Assembly: GCA_919901855.1 (NCBI GenBank)
Contig: CAKKQC010000040.1
Coordinates: 153,660 to 217,659, forward strand
Direction of reading: 5' to 3'
DNA length: 64,000 bases
Source: a bacterium
GTDB lineage: Bacteria > Oederibacteriota > CAKKQC01
The notes under the pieces were generated by a model. The model did no database searches and was not told where the DNA came from. It saw nothing but the letters and a program-made list of their open reading frames with translations. Positions 42,378 through 50,437 of the stretch are shown piece after piece. A program made the position numbers and the translations under genes. Each line of letters starts with the position of its first letter. Position 1 is the stretch's first letter.

Positions 42378-43582
42378 CGCCCATTCGCCGCATAGGTCCC
42401 GGATGGTTCGGCGCCTTCGGGGGTCAGTTCGCGCCGGAGACTCTCCAGCCGGCCCTGCGGGCCCTGGCGCAGGCCTACGATACGGTCAAGCGGGACCCCG
42501 GTTTTCTCCGCGAGTTCCGGGAGGCGCTGCGGGTCCACGCGGGCCGGCCGTCCCTGCTGAGCCCCGCCAGCCGGCTATCCGCGGACCTCGGGCGCGGGAT
42601 ACGCGTCTTCCTCAAGCGCGAGGACCTCAACCACACGGGCTCGCACAAGATCAACAACACGCTCGGCCAGCTCATCCTGGCCCGGCGGATGGGGAAGCGC
42701 CGGGTGATTGCGGAGACCGGCGCGGGCCAGCACGGGGTCGCGACCGCGACCGCGGCCGCGCTTTACGGGGCGGAATGCGTGATCTACATGGGAGCGGAGG
42801 ACGTGCGGCGGCAGGCGCTCAACGTCTTCCGGATGGAACTCCTCGGCGCGCGCGTCGTGTCGGTCACGGCGGGGACCGCCACCCTCAAGGATGCCATCAA
42901 CGAGGCGTTCCGGGACTGGATCTCGCACGTGGACACGACGCACTACGTCTTCGGCACCGTGGCGGGGCCGCATCCGTTCCCGACCATGGTCCGCGACTTC
43001 CAGTCCGTGATCGGCCGCGAGGCCCGTGCTCAGATGCTCCACCAGGTGGGACGTCTCCCGACGCACGTGCTGGCATGCGTGGGTGGGGGGAGCAACGCCA
43101 TGGGGATATTCTCCGGCTTCCTCCGGGACCGCCGGGTGGCCCTGGTCGGCGTCGAGGCGGGAGGGCGCGGACGCGCTCCGGGCCGGCACGCGGCGACCCT
43201 GACGCGCGGCCGGCCCGGCATCCTGCACGGGAGCTTCTCCTATCTCCTGCAGGACCGCGAGGGCCAGGTCCAGCCGACGCACTCGATATCGGCCGGGCTG
43301 GATTACCCGGGCGTTGGTCCAGAGCACTCGTGGCTCAAAGCCTCGGGCCGGGCGCGGTACGTGAGCGCGACCGACACGGAGGCGCTCGAGGGGTTCCTCT
43401 GGCTCGCGCGGCGCGAGGGCATCATCCCGGCGCTCGAGCCGGCGCACGCGCTCGGGTATCTCCATAGCTGCGGGCGGCGGTTCCCGCCGGGGTCGCGGAT
43501 CGTCGTGAATCTCTCGGGGCGCGGGGACAAGGACGTGGCGGAGGTCCGGCGGCTCCTGTCGGGGCGGCGGAGCCGCCCGTGA
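42374..43582 (+). CDS. trpB: Tryptophan synthase beta chain
   Basis: PLP-dependent condensation of indole with serine, working with TrpA. The protein has 402 aa and is TrpB1-type (the form that pairs with TrpA). The PLP lysine is Lys92 in [18 protein letters not shown] and the PLP-phosphate loop [10 protein letters not shown] are intact. The ATG at 42374 overlaps the trpF stop; a GTG at 42368 is a possible alternative start. The stop overlaps the trpA GTG start by 4 nt. Confidence 0.97.
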   Translation: MTPIRRIGPGWFGAFGGQFAPETLQPALRALAQAYDTVKRDPGFLREFREALRVHAGRPSLLSPASRLSADLGRGIRVFLKREDLNHTGSHKINNTLGQLILARRMGKRRVIAETGAGQHGVATATAAALYGAECVIYMGAEDVRRQALNVFRMELLGARVVSVTAGTATLKDAINEAFRDWISHVDTTHYVFGTVAGPHPFPTMVRDFQSVIGREARAQMLHQVGRLPTHVLACVGGGSNAMGIFSGFLRDRRVALVGVEAGGRGRAPGRHAATLTRGRPGILHGSFSYLLQDREGQVQPTHSISAGLDYPGVGPEHSWLKASGRARYVSATDTEALEGFLWLARREGIIPALEPAHALGYLHSCGRRFPPGSRIVVNLSGRGDKDVAEVRRLLSGRRSRP

Positions 43583-44394
43583 AGCCCATGGTGCTCGAGT
43601 CGTACTTCCGCGCCACGGGAACGGGCCGGCGGGGGGCGTTCATGCCCTACGTGACCGCGGGCTACCCCAGCGCCGGGGCGATGCCCGGCATTCTCGGAAT
43701 GCTGGCCGGGTCGGGCGCGGACTGCGTCGAGATCGGGGTGCCGTTTTCGGACCCGGTCGCGGACGGGGTCACGATCCAGCGGGCCTCCGAGGTGGCACTG
43801 GCGCGAGGCGGGGGTCTCGCGGGAGCCCTGCGAGCGGTTCAGACCGCCGCGCGCATGGGACTGCGGCCGGTCCTCATGAGCTACGCGAACCCGCTGTGGC
43901 AGGCCGGCCTTCCGGCGCTCGCGCGCCGGCTGGCGGACGCGGGGGCCCAGGGCGTGATCGTGCCGGATCTGCCGCTCGAGCTCGCCGGTTCGTGGAGCGC
44001 CGCCTTCGCGGAGCAGGGGCTGGCCCTCGTCCTGTTCGCCGCGCCCACGACGCCGGCCGCGCGGCTGCGGCAGGCGGGACGGAACACACGCGGATTCCTC
44101 TACTACGTCTCGCTGGCGGGGGTTACGGGGGAGCGCCGGTCCTTGCCGCGCGGGCTCGCGGCGCGGCTCCGGACGGTTCGGCGCATCGCCCGCTCCCCGG
44201 TGTGTGTCGGATTCGGCGTTTCGACCCCGCGCCAGGCGGCCGCGGTGGCCAGGGTCGCGGACGGCGTGATCGTCGGCGCCGCCGTGGTCCGGCGGCTGGA
44301 GGGCTGGGGCCGGGGCGTCGAAAAGCGACGCGCCATCGCGCGCTGGACGGCATCCATGGCGCGAGCCGTTCACGGCGCGGCCTATTCACGGTAG
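43579..44394 (+). CDS. trpA: Tryptophan synthase alpha chain
   Basis: Cleaves indole-3-glycerol phosphate to indole, which passes to TrpB. A 271-aa TIM barrel with catalytic Glu51 ([11 protein letters not shown]) and Asp62 (VADGVTIQ), equivalent to Glu49 and Asp60 of the Salmonella enzyme. The GTG start overlaps the trpB stop. Its TAG stop lies inside a -10-like TAGGAT (44392-44397) that may serve the next gene. Confidence 0.97.
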   Translation: MKPMVLESYFRATGTGRRGAFMPYVTAGYPSAGAMPGILGMLAGSGADCVEIGVPFSDPVADGVTIQRASEVALARGGGLAGALRAVQTAARMGLRPVLMSYANPLWQAGLPALARRLADAGAQGVIVPDLPLELAGSWSAAFAEQGLALVLFAAPTTPAARLRQAGRNTRGFLYYVSLAGVTGERRSLPRGLAARLRTVRRIARSPVCVGFGVSTPRQAAAVARVADGVIVGAAVVRRLEGWGRGVEKRRAIARWTASMARAVHGAAYSR

Positions 44395-44412
44395 GATGCA
44401 ATCAGGCTGACC

Positions 44413-46113
44413 GTGGCGCGAGAACAGGACATCCTCGAGCAGTCCCTACGCACCAAGGATCGCGAGATCCGCGGTCTCGAGGAGAAGCTGCGCGCGCAGG
44501 AGGCCACCCTCCAGAACATCAACCGGATCCTGGACCACCAGGACCGGGCGATCGCCGCGCTCACGAATCTCCAGCACCTGTATGCGACGGCCGCGAGCAT
44601 GCGGGAGGTGGCCGGCCCGTTCATCGAGCTGGCCGTGAAGGGCGCCCGGTGCGAGGGCGGCCTCCTGGCTCTTCGGGAAACGCCCCAGGGTTCGCTGTCC
44701 GTCGTCTCCGCGATCGGGGACCGTTCGGAGCTCGTGCGCGGCCAGATCTACGGGGAGGACGAGGGGATCGTGGGCGAAGTTGCGCGCAGCGGGATGCCGC
44801 TCCTGGTCCCGGATGCCCGGCGGGAGCCGCGCCTGCGCGGGGACGGCCCCGAGCACGTGATTCGCGAGACCCGGAATGCCCTGTGTGTGCCGATCGTGGG
44901 CGGGTCCGGGCCGTGGGGGGCTCTGCTCCTCGTCAACACGCTCGACCGCAAGCGGTTCAGCAAGGGCGACGTCGACCTGCTTACGATCTTCGCCCTTCGT
45001 CTCGCGCGGGAGCTGGAGCGAGAGGCGGAATCCTCGCGGACGCGCGACGAGGCGGCCCGGCTCTCGACGCTCGTGCGCGTCACCGAACTCCTGCATGTAG
45101 CCGGCGACCGGCAGAAGATGGCCGACCTGCTCGTCCAGCTCTCGGCCCGGATGGTGAAGGCCGCCGGAGCGGCCGTATATATCCTGGACGAGACCCAGCA
45201 GTCGCTGGCCTGCATCGCATCCTCCGGGCGGCTGGCCGCGCCAGTCCAGTTCGCCGTCGGTACGGGGGTAGCGGGATGGGTGGCCCTGGAAGGGAAAGCC
45301 GTGAACTCGGCGACCGACGGGGATCGCTGGGTCGCGGGCCAGACGTCCCCCGTCTTTTCCTTTCCCATCCAGTCCGTGGCCGCGGTGCCGATTCGCGGGG
45401 CGCGCCGGATGATGGGCGTGCTCGAGGTTGTCAATCGCGCCCAGGGCGTGGGCTTCGACCAGTCCGACGTGAACCTGCTGGCGGTGCTGGGCCGCGAGGC
45501 CGGGCTCGCGCTGGACCACAAGCAGCAGACTCTCGAGGACCAGCGGACGATCATGGAGCTCCTGCGGGGCATGGCCAGGTTCCTGGATGCGAAGTCGCCG
45601 CACCTGCTCGGGCATTCGGAACGCGTCGCCAAGGTATCCCAGACCCTGGCCGAGGAGCTGGGACTGTCGCCGGAGGAGGTCCACCAGGCGTACATGGCGG
45701 GTCTGCTGCACGACCTCGGGAACGTCGGGGTCGACGACGAGCTGTTCGCGGCGCCGCGAACGCTGACGGAGGCGGAGATCCAGCAGATGCGGGGGCACAC
45801 GAGTATCGGGGCCGAAATCCTGCGCGAGGTGACCGCGCTCCGGCATCTGATGGCCGGACCCCTGTATCATCATGAAAGATATGACGGTGGCGGATACCCC
45901 CAGGGACTGGTCGGGGACGGCATCCCGGTGCTGGCGCGGATCGTCGCGGTGGCCGAGGCGTTCGACGCCGTCCGGTCGGCCCGCCCGTACCGCCCGGCCA
46001 TGAGCCTGCCCGAGGCGCTGGCCCACGTGCGGAGCGGCCTGGGGACCGCCTTCGACCCCAAGGTCGTCAACGCCCTCATCGCCGCGTACCAGCGCGGCAA
46101 GCTCCCGGCGTAA
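44413..46113 (+). CDS. GAF-GAF-HD-GYP protein (c-di-GMP phosphodiesterase family, non-canonical site)
   Basis: A cytoplasmic signalling protein of 566 aa without membrane segments. Residues 1-45 form a coiled coil (SLRTKDREIRGLEEKLRAQ). Two GAF domains follow (about 50-200 and 220-370), then an HD-GYP domain (about 380-560). The HD pair is at 433-434, HH at 486-487 and the GYP motif is present (GGGYPQG). HD-GYP enzymes usually hydrolyse c-di-GMP. Two family positions differ: the HDxGK lysine is Asn (HDLGNVG), and the aspartate of the VAD..DA metal-ligand motif is Glu515 (VAEAFDAV). Activity may be altered or lost. Position between trpA and accD is unusual, since those two are often adjacent. 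The GTG start is 18 nt after trpA; accD begins 7 nt after the stop, so cotranscription is likely. Confidence 0.88.
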   Translation: MAREQDILEQSLRTKDREIRGLEEKLRAQEATLQNINRILDHQDRAIAALTNLQHLYATAASMREVAGPFIELAVKGARCEGGLLALRETPQGSLSVVSAIGDRSELVRGQIYGEDEGIVGEVARSGMPLLVPDARREPRLRGDGPEHVIRETRNALCVPIVGGSGPWGALLLVNTLDRKRFSKGDVDLLTIFALRLARELEREAESSRTRDEAARLSTLVRVTELLHVAGDRQKMADLLVQLSARMVKAAGAAVYILDETQQSLACIASSGRLAAPVQFAVGTGVAGWVALEGKAVNSATDGDRWVAGQTSPVFSFPIQSVAAVPIRGARRMMGVLEVVNRAQGVGFDQSDVNLLAVLGREAGLALDHKQQTLEDQRTIMELLRGMARFLDAKSPHLLGHSERVAKVSQTLAEELGLSPEEVHQAYMAGLLHDLGNVGVDDELFAAPRTLTEAEIQQMRGHTSIGAEILREVTALRHLMAGPLYHHERYDGGGYPQGLVGDGIPVLARIVAVAEAFDAVRSARPYRPAMSLPEALAHVRSGLGTAFDPKVVNALIAAYQRGKLPA

Positions 46114-46120
46114 TCCCCGG

Positions 46121-46960
46121 ATGGCCTGGTTCAAGAAGAAGGACAAGGCGATCGGCGCGGGGGCGCGCAAGGAGATCCCCCAGGGCGTCTGGGTGAAGTG
46201 CGAGGGATGCTCCGCCGCCCTCTTTTCGCGCGAACTCGACGCGAACCAGCGGGTCTGCCCGAAGTGCACGTATCACTTCCGGCTGACCGCCTGGGAACGA
46301 ATCGCCCTGCTGGCCGACGTCGGTTCGTTCGAGGAGATCGACCACGCCATACATGCGGGCGACCCGCTCGGATTCACCGACAGCCGGCCCTACCCGGTTC
46401 GGGTCAAGGAGAGCCAGGCGAAGACGGGGTTGCCCGAGGTCGTGCTCACGGGGAGGGCGAAGATGGACGAGCACCAGGTGATGCTGTCGGTCATGGACTT
46501 CGGCTTCATCGGCGGCAGCATGGGCAGCGCGATGGGGGAGAAGTTCACACGGGCGGCGGAGACGGCGCTGGCGGAGCGCCGGCCGTTCGTGTCCGTCGCC
46601 GCCTCGGGCGGCGCCCGGATGCAGGAGGGGATCCTATCCCTGATGCAGATGGCGAAGACGTCGGCGGCGGTCGGGCGCCTTCACGAGGCCCGGGTGCCCT
46701 ACATTTCGGTCCTCACGAATCCGACGACGGCCGGCGTCATGGCTTCGTTCGCATCGCTCGGTGACGTCATCCTCGCGGAACCGGGCGCGCTCATCGGGTT
46801 CGCCGGACCGCGCGTGATCGAGCAGACGATCCGGCAGAAGCTGCCCAAGGGTTTCCAGACCTCCGAGTTCGTCCTCAGCCACGGGTTCGTGGACCGGATC
46901 GTGTCCCGGCGCCAGCTCAAGGGCACGCTGGTCCAGCTCATCGACCTCCTGACGGGCTGA
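46121..46960 (+). CDS. accD: Acetyl-CoA carboxylase carboxyltransferase subunit beta
   Basis: The beta subunit of the carboxyltransferase that makes malonyl-CoA for fatty acid synthesis. The protein has 279 aa. The N-terminal zinc ribbon has all four cysteines (Cys27, Cys30, Cys46, Cys49, in KCEGC and VCPKC), at the same positions as in the E. coli protein. The crotonase-like core shows GGSMGSAMGEKF and ASGGARMQEG. The alpha subunit gene (accA) is not in the window. A secreted propeller gene starts 3 nt after the stop, so the operon may continue. Confidence 0.96.
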   Translation: MAWFKKKDKAIGAGARKEIPQGVWVKCEGCSAALFSRELDANQRVCPKCTYHFRLTAWERIALLADVGSFEEIDHAIHAGDPLGFTDSRPYPVRVKESQAKTGLPEVVLTGRAKMDEHQVMLSVMDFGFIGGSMGSAMGEKFTRAAETALAERRPFVSVAASGGARMQEGILSLMQMAKTSAAVGRLHEARVPYISVLTNPTTAGVMASFASLGDVILAEPGALIGFAGPRVIEQTIRQKLPKGFQTSEFVLSHGFVDRIVSRRQLKGTLVQLIDLLTG

Positions 46961-46963
46961 AGG

Positions 46964-48589
46964 ATGCGGCGAGCGGCGCTCCTGATCGCGCTCGTGACCG
47001 GCGGCTGGCTGGCGGCGCCGGATGTCCGGGCGGAGGGATACCAGCTCCTGTGGACGGCCACCTATGACGGGCCCGCGCACCGCGACGACCACGCCGAAGA
47101 CATCGCGCTCGACCCGGCCGGGAACGTTTTCGTGGCCGGTTGGACCGATCGGAGCGATATAGGCGAGGACTTGAACATTCTCGTGCTCAAGTACAGCCCC
47201 ACCGGGACCCTCCTGTGGACCCGCACTCATAACAGCTTCCCGGGCGGCATGGACCTCGGGTTCGGCATCGCCGTGGACAGCGGCGGCAACTGCTACGTCG
47301 CCGGCAGCGTGTCGATCACGGGGGGGGCGTCCGAGGGATGGCTCAGGAAATACGACACCAACGGGAACGTCCTCTGGACACTCGAGTACCCTTCCCCCAG
47401 CGCCGGGGACCAGGCGGTATTCCGGGATGTGGCCGTGGACGAGGCCGGCGGCAACCTCTACGTTGCCGGATGTCAGGGGCGGGGTGATCTCCTGCAGTCC
47501 GGGAACGCCCTGCTGGTCAAGGTGCCGATGGGCGGCGGCGTTCCCGTGTGGGCCGTCGATGCGGACGGGCACGGGTTGTGGGATGAATTCCTGAGCGTGG
47601 CGGTGGCCCCGAACGGCGACGTGCTGGTCACGGGCTACGAGGGCGTGCTCGACTTGTTCGGCATCATGGCGGCCTACTGGCCCGCGATTATTGTCCGTAC
47701 GTCGTCGATGTACAATCCGACGCTCCTGTCCATCGACGAGGATCTCGTGGTCTGCCGGTACGGCCCGTCGGGTTCGCCGGTGTGGCGGCGAACTTACGGC
47801 TCCCTCAATGACATCCCGCTGAGCAGGTACACGTGGGATTCCGGATACGGGGTGTCATCCGGGCATGGCGACTCCGTTGTGGTCTCGGGGACGGTTGCCA
47901 GAATTGGCAACGGTCTCGCGAACTTCGACCGGTTGGTGCGGGCCTGGTCCGGCGACGGGAATTCGGTGCTGTGGACCAGGATGATCGACAAGGGCGAGGG
48001 CACTTACATGACGGACGCGGGGTTCAGGTGCGCGACGGGGCCGGACGGCCGGGTCCTCGTAGCCGGCTACACGGCCATGACGGACTCCTACCGGTTCGGG
48101 GTCCTGACGCTGGAGCAGTTCGACCCGAGTTCCGGGTTCACGATTCACGAGGATGGTTACAGCGGCGGGTACTTCCTGGTCGACGAGGGAAGGTCGGTGG
48201 CTGTCGATTCCTCCGGCGGGTATGTCATGGCCGCGATCCAGTATCGAACGGATCTCACCCAGGGGTACGACGCCCTGATCCGCCGCTGGAGTGGGCCCGC
48301 GGTCCCCGCGCAGACGGCCGGGCGGATCGTCGCCTATCCGAATCCCTTCGACCCGGGAAAGGCGGTCGGTGGCGTGTTCAAGTTCGCGAACCTGCCGCCC
48401 CGCGCGAACGTACGCATCTGGTCGCTCGCGGGGCTCCTCGTGTCCCGCGTCGAGGTCCGGGGCGCGGGAGCCGCCTGGGACGGGCGGACGGGCAACGGGA
48501 GCCCCGCGGCGCCGGGAATGTACTACTACACGGTCGAGGCGCCGGGCGCGAAACGGGTAACCGGCATCGTCGCCGTGGTGCGGCCATGA
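46964..48589 (+). CDS. Secreted SBBP-type beta-propeller with YPNPF C-terminal domain
   Basis: A protein of 541 aa. The signal peptide (RRAALLIALVTGGWLAAPDVRA) is followed by a propeller with the same repeat pattern as in the giant protein (DIALDPAGNVFVAGW, GIAVDSGGNCYVAGS, LKYSP.GTLLWTRT), about residues 30-450. The C-terminal 85 residues (AYPNPFDPGKAVGG, RIWSLAGLLVSRV, WDGRTGNGSPAAPGMYYYTV) resemble FlgD-like or type A sorting domains of type IX-secreted proteins. The stop overlaps the start of a PorV-like outer-membrane gene (ATGA), which fits an exported cargo and its outer-membrane partner. Ligand and role unknown. Confidence 0.82.
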   Translation: MRRAALLIALVTGGWLAAPDVRAEGYQLLWTATYDGPAHRDDHAEDIALDPAGNVFVAGWTDRSDIGEDLNILVLKYSPTGTLLWTRTHNSFPGGMDLGFGIAVDSGGNCYVAGSVSITGGASEGWLRKYDTNGNVLWTLEYPSPSAGDQAVFRDVAVDEAGGNLYVAGCQGRGDLLQSGNALLVKVPMGGGVPVWAVDADGHGLWDEFLSVAVAPNGDVLVTGYEGVLDLFGIMAAYWPAIIVRTSSMYNPTLLSIDEDLVVCRYGPSGSPVWRRTYGSLNDIPLSRYTWDSGYGVSSGHGDSVVVSGTVARIGNGLANFDRLVRAWSGDGNSVLWTRMIDKGEGTYMTDAGFRCATGPDGRVLVAGYTAMTDSYRFGVLTLEQFDPSSGFTIHEDGYSGGYFLVDEGRSVAVDSSGGYVMAAIQYRTDLTQGYDALIRRWSGPAVPAQTAGRIVAYPNPFDPGKAVGGVFKFANLPPRANVRIWSLAGLLVSRVEVRGAGAAWDGRTGNGSPAAPGMYYYTVEAPGAKRVTGIVAVVRP

Positions 48590-49566
48590 GCGCCGGACGC
48601 GCGCTCTTCTGCCCCGGGCTTGCGGTTGCTGCGCTCGCGTGGGCGCTGACCGCGACCGCTCCGGCCGCGGCGGGGTACGCGGGCGGGAGCGAAGCCGCCG
48701 AACTCGAGCTCCCGGGGAGCGCCCTGGCATTGGTGGCGGGTTCCGCTACGGGAGGGCTCTCGCGGGACGCCCTCGCGGTCGGGGAGAACCCGGCGCGGAT
48801 CGGGGAAGCCGCGGGGGGGAGCGCGGCGGCGACGTATGCCTTGCACCCGGGCGGGCTGTCGGACAGCCAGATCGCGATCGGCCTCGCGCGCGGCTCGGCG
48901 GGCGCGTTCGGCGCATCGCTGCGGCTCGTGCGGGCCTCGTTTCCGGTTGCGCTCGAGGACGGGGCGGGGGCGTACGGGGGGACGCGGGGCGACGTGACCT
49001 GTCAGACCGTCGCCGGGACCGTGGGATGGGCGCCGGATCCATCGGGCGCGGCGGAGTGGTTCGGAAGAGCGGTGCGCGCGGGTGTCTCGGTGACCTATCT
49101 GCAGCGCGAAGTGGGGGGGCAGCCCGCTTCCGGCGGCGGCGTCGGCGGGGGGGTCGTGGTGCCGTGCGGGGCGGGCGTGGATGCGTTCGCGGTCGTCCGG
49201 AACGTCGGTTGGACCGGGCCCCGGGTCTGGCCGGCCGCGGTCTCCGCGGGCGCGTCCATCGACCGGGCGGACCTGCCGTTGTCGGGCGGGGCGCTGCGGG
49301 CGTCGCTGGCCGGCGCGTGGTCGCGGGAACGCGGGGGGAGCGCGGCGGGCGGCATCGAGCTCGGGTTCGGCAGAGAGAGCATGGGCGCCGCCCTGCGCGC
49401 GGGATACGAGATCGGCACCGTGCGCGCGATCAGCCCTTGGCCCTCCGGCGGGCTCGCCGTCCGCGTCGCCGGCCTCTCGGTCGAAGTCGGGATCGGATCC
49501 CTCGGAGGACTGGGTCTCGAGCGGATCGTGACGCTGAGCTACCGGGAGACGTCGGCGGAAGAGTGA
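48586..49566 (+). CDS. PorV/PorQ-like outer-membrane beta-barrel protein
   Basis: A protein of 326 aa. The ATG at 48586 overlaps the previous stop and gives a signal peptide (FCPGLAVAALAWALTATAPAAAGYA). The mature part begins with a Gly/Ala-rich region ending LAVGENPARIGEA, matching the conserved NPA motif of PorV/PorQ proteins, followed by alternating amphipathic strands and a C-terminal aromatic strand (IVTLSYRETSAEE). PorV acts as the shuttle between translocon and attachment complex in type IX secretion; here that function is inferred from similarity and from translational coupling with a YPNPF-type cargo. The fold call is moderate because similarity in this family is low. Confidence 0.6.
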   Translation: MSAGRALFCPGLAVAALAWALTATAPAAAGYAGGSEAAELELPGSALALVAGSATGGLSRDALAVGENPARIGEAAGGSAAATYALHPGGLSDSQIAIGLARGSAGAFGASLRLVRASFPVALEDGAGAYGGTRGDVTCQTVAGTVGWAPDPSGAAEWFGRAVRAGVSVTYLQREVGGQPASGGGVGGGVVVPCGAGVDAFAVVRNVGWTGPRVWPAAVSAGASIDRADLPLSGGALRASLAGAWSRERGGSAAGGIELGFGRESMGAALRAGYEIGTVRAISPWPSGGLAVRVAGLSVEVGIGSLGGLGLERIVTLSYRETSAEE

Positions 49567-49573
49567 TCCGCGG

Positions 49574-50437
49574 TCAGGAAGGTCCCGCGAGCGCGACCTT
49601 GACGCCGGCGCGGATGTAGATTCCGGTGTAGTCGAGGGAGATGGGCTTGTTGGCAGAGGTCGCCAGCCGGCCGGCCCCGCCTTGGTTGCCCAGCCATTGC
49701 ACTTTCGGGATGATGCACCAGTTGTACCCGGTTTCCCCGAAGATCGAGACCGTCCGGGCAACCGCGTATTCGACACCGGCCATTCCGCCGGCGCTCCAGC
49801 CTTTGGCGGTCAGATCCGTGGAGAACGAGACGGGTGGGTCGGTCCCGGCCCTCGTGAAACTCCCCGAGATTGTCGCGCCGATGAGGCTGCCGTAGGCTCC
49901 CCAGCCGCCCAAGTAGGTCCGGAGGTTGGGCTCTTCCTCGTAGCGGAAGACCTTGTGGAGGAAGACGCCGATCGTCAGGAGCGGGAGCGAGACCTTCTCG
50001 TCGACCCGGTAGGTCGTGCTCGAGGTCACCGTGCCGGTCACCGTGGCCGTGATCTGGAATATGGCCGTGGACGTGTCCACGACTCCGATGCGATAGTCCT
50101 GTTTCCAGACCCCGTTCATGCCAAGGAACACGCCGCCCCGCAGGTCCTCGTTGAACTCGTATGCCACCGAAATCTGGCCGCCGAAGCCCCACTCGATCTT
50201 GGCGAAGTCCGTGGGCACCTTGGCTCCCGCCGAGGCGCCGGAGTCCCGCCACGCCCGGTCGAGGACGTTCAGCCCCTCGTAAGCCAGCGCGTTGTCCATG
50301 CCGTGCATCCGCGGCGAGAAGACGGACGGTGCGGCTTCCAGGGTCCAGTGCCACGCGTCGGGCCACGCGGCGCGGACGGCGCCCGGGGCCGCCAGGGCTG
50401 CGAGGGCGGCCGTGAGCACGAGCGCCCGGCGGATCAT
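49574..50437 (-). CDS. Outer-membrane beta-barrel protein, function unknown
   Basis: A protein of 287 aa with a clear signal peptide (IRRALVLTAALAALAAPGAVRA). The mature protein is rich in alternating strands (QISVAYEFNEDLRGGVFLGM, GGMAGVEYAVARTVSIFGE, YTGIYIRAGVKVAL), typical of an 8- to 12-strand OmpW/OmpX-like barrel. No specific family was recognised. Its start overlaps the stop of the LpoA-like lipoprotein gene by 4 nt, so the two are an operon. It converges with the PorV-like gene, with only 7 nt between them. Confidence 0.65.
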   Translation of the reverse strand: MIRRALVLTAALAALAAPGAVRAAWPDAWHWTLEAAPSVFSPRMHGMDNALAYEGLNVLDRAWRDSGASAGAKVPTDFAKIEWGFGGQISVAYEFNEDLRGGVFLGMNGVWKQDYRIGVVDTSTAIFQITATVTGTVTSSTTYRVDEKVSLPLLTIGVFLHKVFRYEEEPNLRTYLGGWGAYGSLIGATISGSFTRAGTDPPVSFSTDLTAKGWSAGGMAGVEYAVARTVSIFGETGYNWCIIPKVQWLGNQGGAGRLATSANKPISLDYTGIYIRAGVKVALAGPS

